Shown: piece after piece, positions 12,925 to 13,033 of the stretch
Layout of the letters: every line of letters begins with the position of its first letter
How positions within the stretch are numbered: the stretch's first letter is position 1
Assembly (NCBI GenBank): GCA_013154225.1
Contig: JAADCW010000191.1
Span: 1 to 13,033, forward strand
Reading direction: 5' to 3'
From: Chloroflexota bacterium
GTDB lineage: Bacteria > Chloroflexota > Anaerolineae > Anaerolineales > DRMV01
DNA length: 13,033 nt
The notes under the pieces: model-generated
What the model saw: only the letters and a program-made list of their open reading frames with translations
The model's database searches: none
Told to the model about the DNA's origin: nothing
Made by a program: the position numbers and the translations under genes

Positions 12925-13033
12925 GCCAGATCACCTCGTCGCCCAGGGCAAATTCGTCGAGCCGGTCGGGATGGATTTCCAGGACATATTGCGCGGCCTT
13001 TTGCGGCATCAAAAAGTCCACCCAAGGCCGGGC
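12914..13033 (-). CDS. 3' end of a probable DUF192 protein (partial)
   Basis: The last 39 codons of a gene entering from the right edge read ARPWVDFLMPQKAAQYVLEI, then H-P-D-R-L-D-E-F, ending in A-L-G-D-E-V-I-W-H-E-A before TAG. The A-x-Y-V-L-E-I followed about ten residues later by L-G-D-E-V resembles the C-terminal strand and turn of the DUF192 family, small proteins often exported or lipid-anchored and of unknown role. The stop overlaps the LysM/M23 start by 11 nt, so the two genes are translationally coupled. This could place both in an envelope-related operon. The family call rests on a short fragment. Confidence 0.6.
   Translation of the reverse strand, partial: ARPWVDFLMPQKAAQYVLEIHPDRLDEFALGDEVIWHEA

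Overview
The window reads as a GC-rich bacterial chromosome segment. The gene set suggests an Anaerolineae-like member of the Chloroflexota: a two-function phosphoglucose/phosphomannose isomerase, a small DUF2007 protein, a LysM-M23 endopeptidase, a PHP-AlbA fusion, and several conserved-looking proteins with winged-helix features. This placement is inferred from protein style; no 16S gene or other definitive marker is present. There are no signs of a phage, insertion sequence, CRISPR array or origin.

Nearly everything lies on the minus strand, so transcription runs from right to left. At the right edge is the 3' end of a probable DUF192 gene. It overlaps a secreted LysM/M23 cell-wall hydrolase by 11 nt. 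That hydrolase converges on the only plus-strand gene, a DUF2007 protein, and the stop codons of both genes sit inside one shared hairpin. A short divergent region follows, in which -10-like hexamers of opposite strands overlap. From there a run of about 9.5 kb of minus-strand genes begins: a 519-aa winged-helix-like protein, a 145-aa partner, tRNA-Arg(UCU), a small heat-shock protein, Lon protease, an orphan response regulator overlapping lon, a PHP-AlbA_2 protein, a YpeA-like acetyltransferase, a MogA/MoaB molybdopterin protein and an SIS-domain sugar-phosphate isomerase. The run ends with a hairpin at the isomerase stop codon. A separate unit with its own sigma-70-type promoter and intrinsic terminator encodes a four-helix membrane protein. 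At the left edge is the 5' end of another gene with its own putative promoter.

Hsp20 plus Lon is a recognisable proteostasis pair: one holds unfolded protein and the other degrades it. MogA makes molybdenum cofactor and the isomerase interconverts hexose phosphates. The response regulator, PHP-AlbA protein and acetyltransferase are tightly packed but have no obvious shared pathway.

The most unusual DNA surrounds mogA. The spacer upstream of it is six tandem 9-nt units that supply its start codon and keep it in frame with the preceding acetyltransferase. The spacer downstream is a run of 7-nt AT-rich units ending in a perfect 14-bp inverted repeat. Hairpins or palindromes lying on stop codons recur three times. 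The best candidate for an undescribed system is the two-gene winged-helix-like module joined to tRNA-Arg. The PHP-AlbA fusion with an unrecognised C-terminal domain is second.
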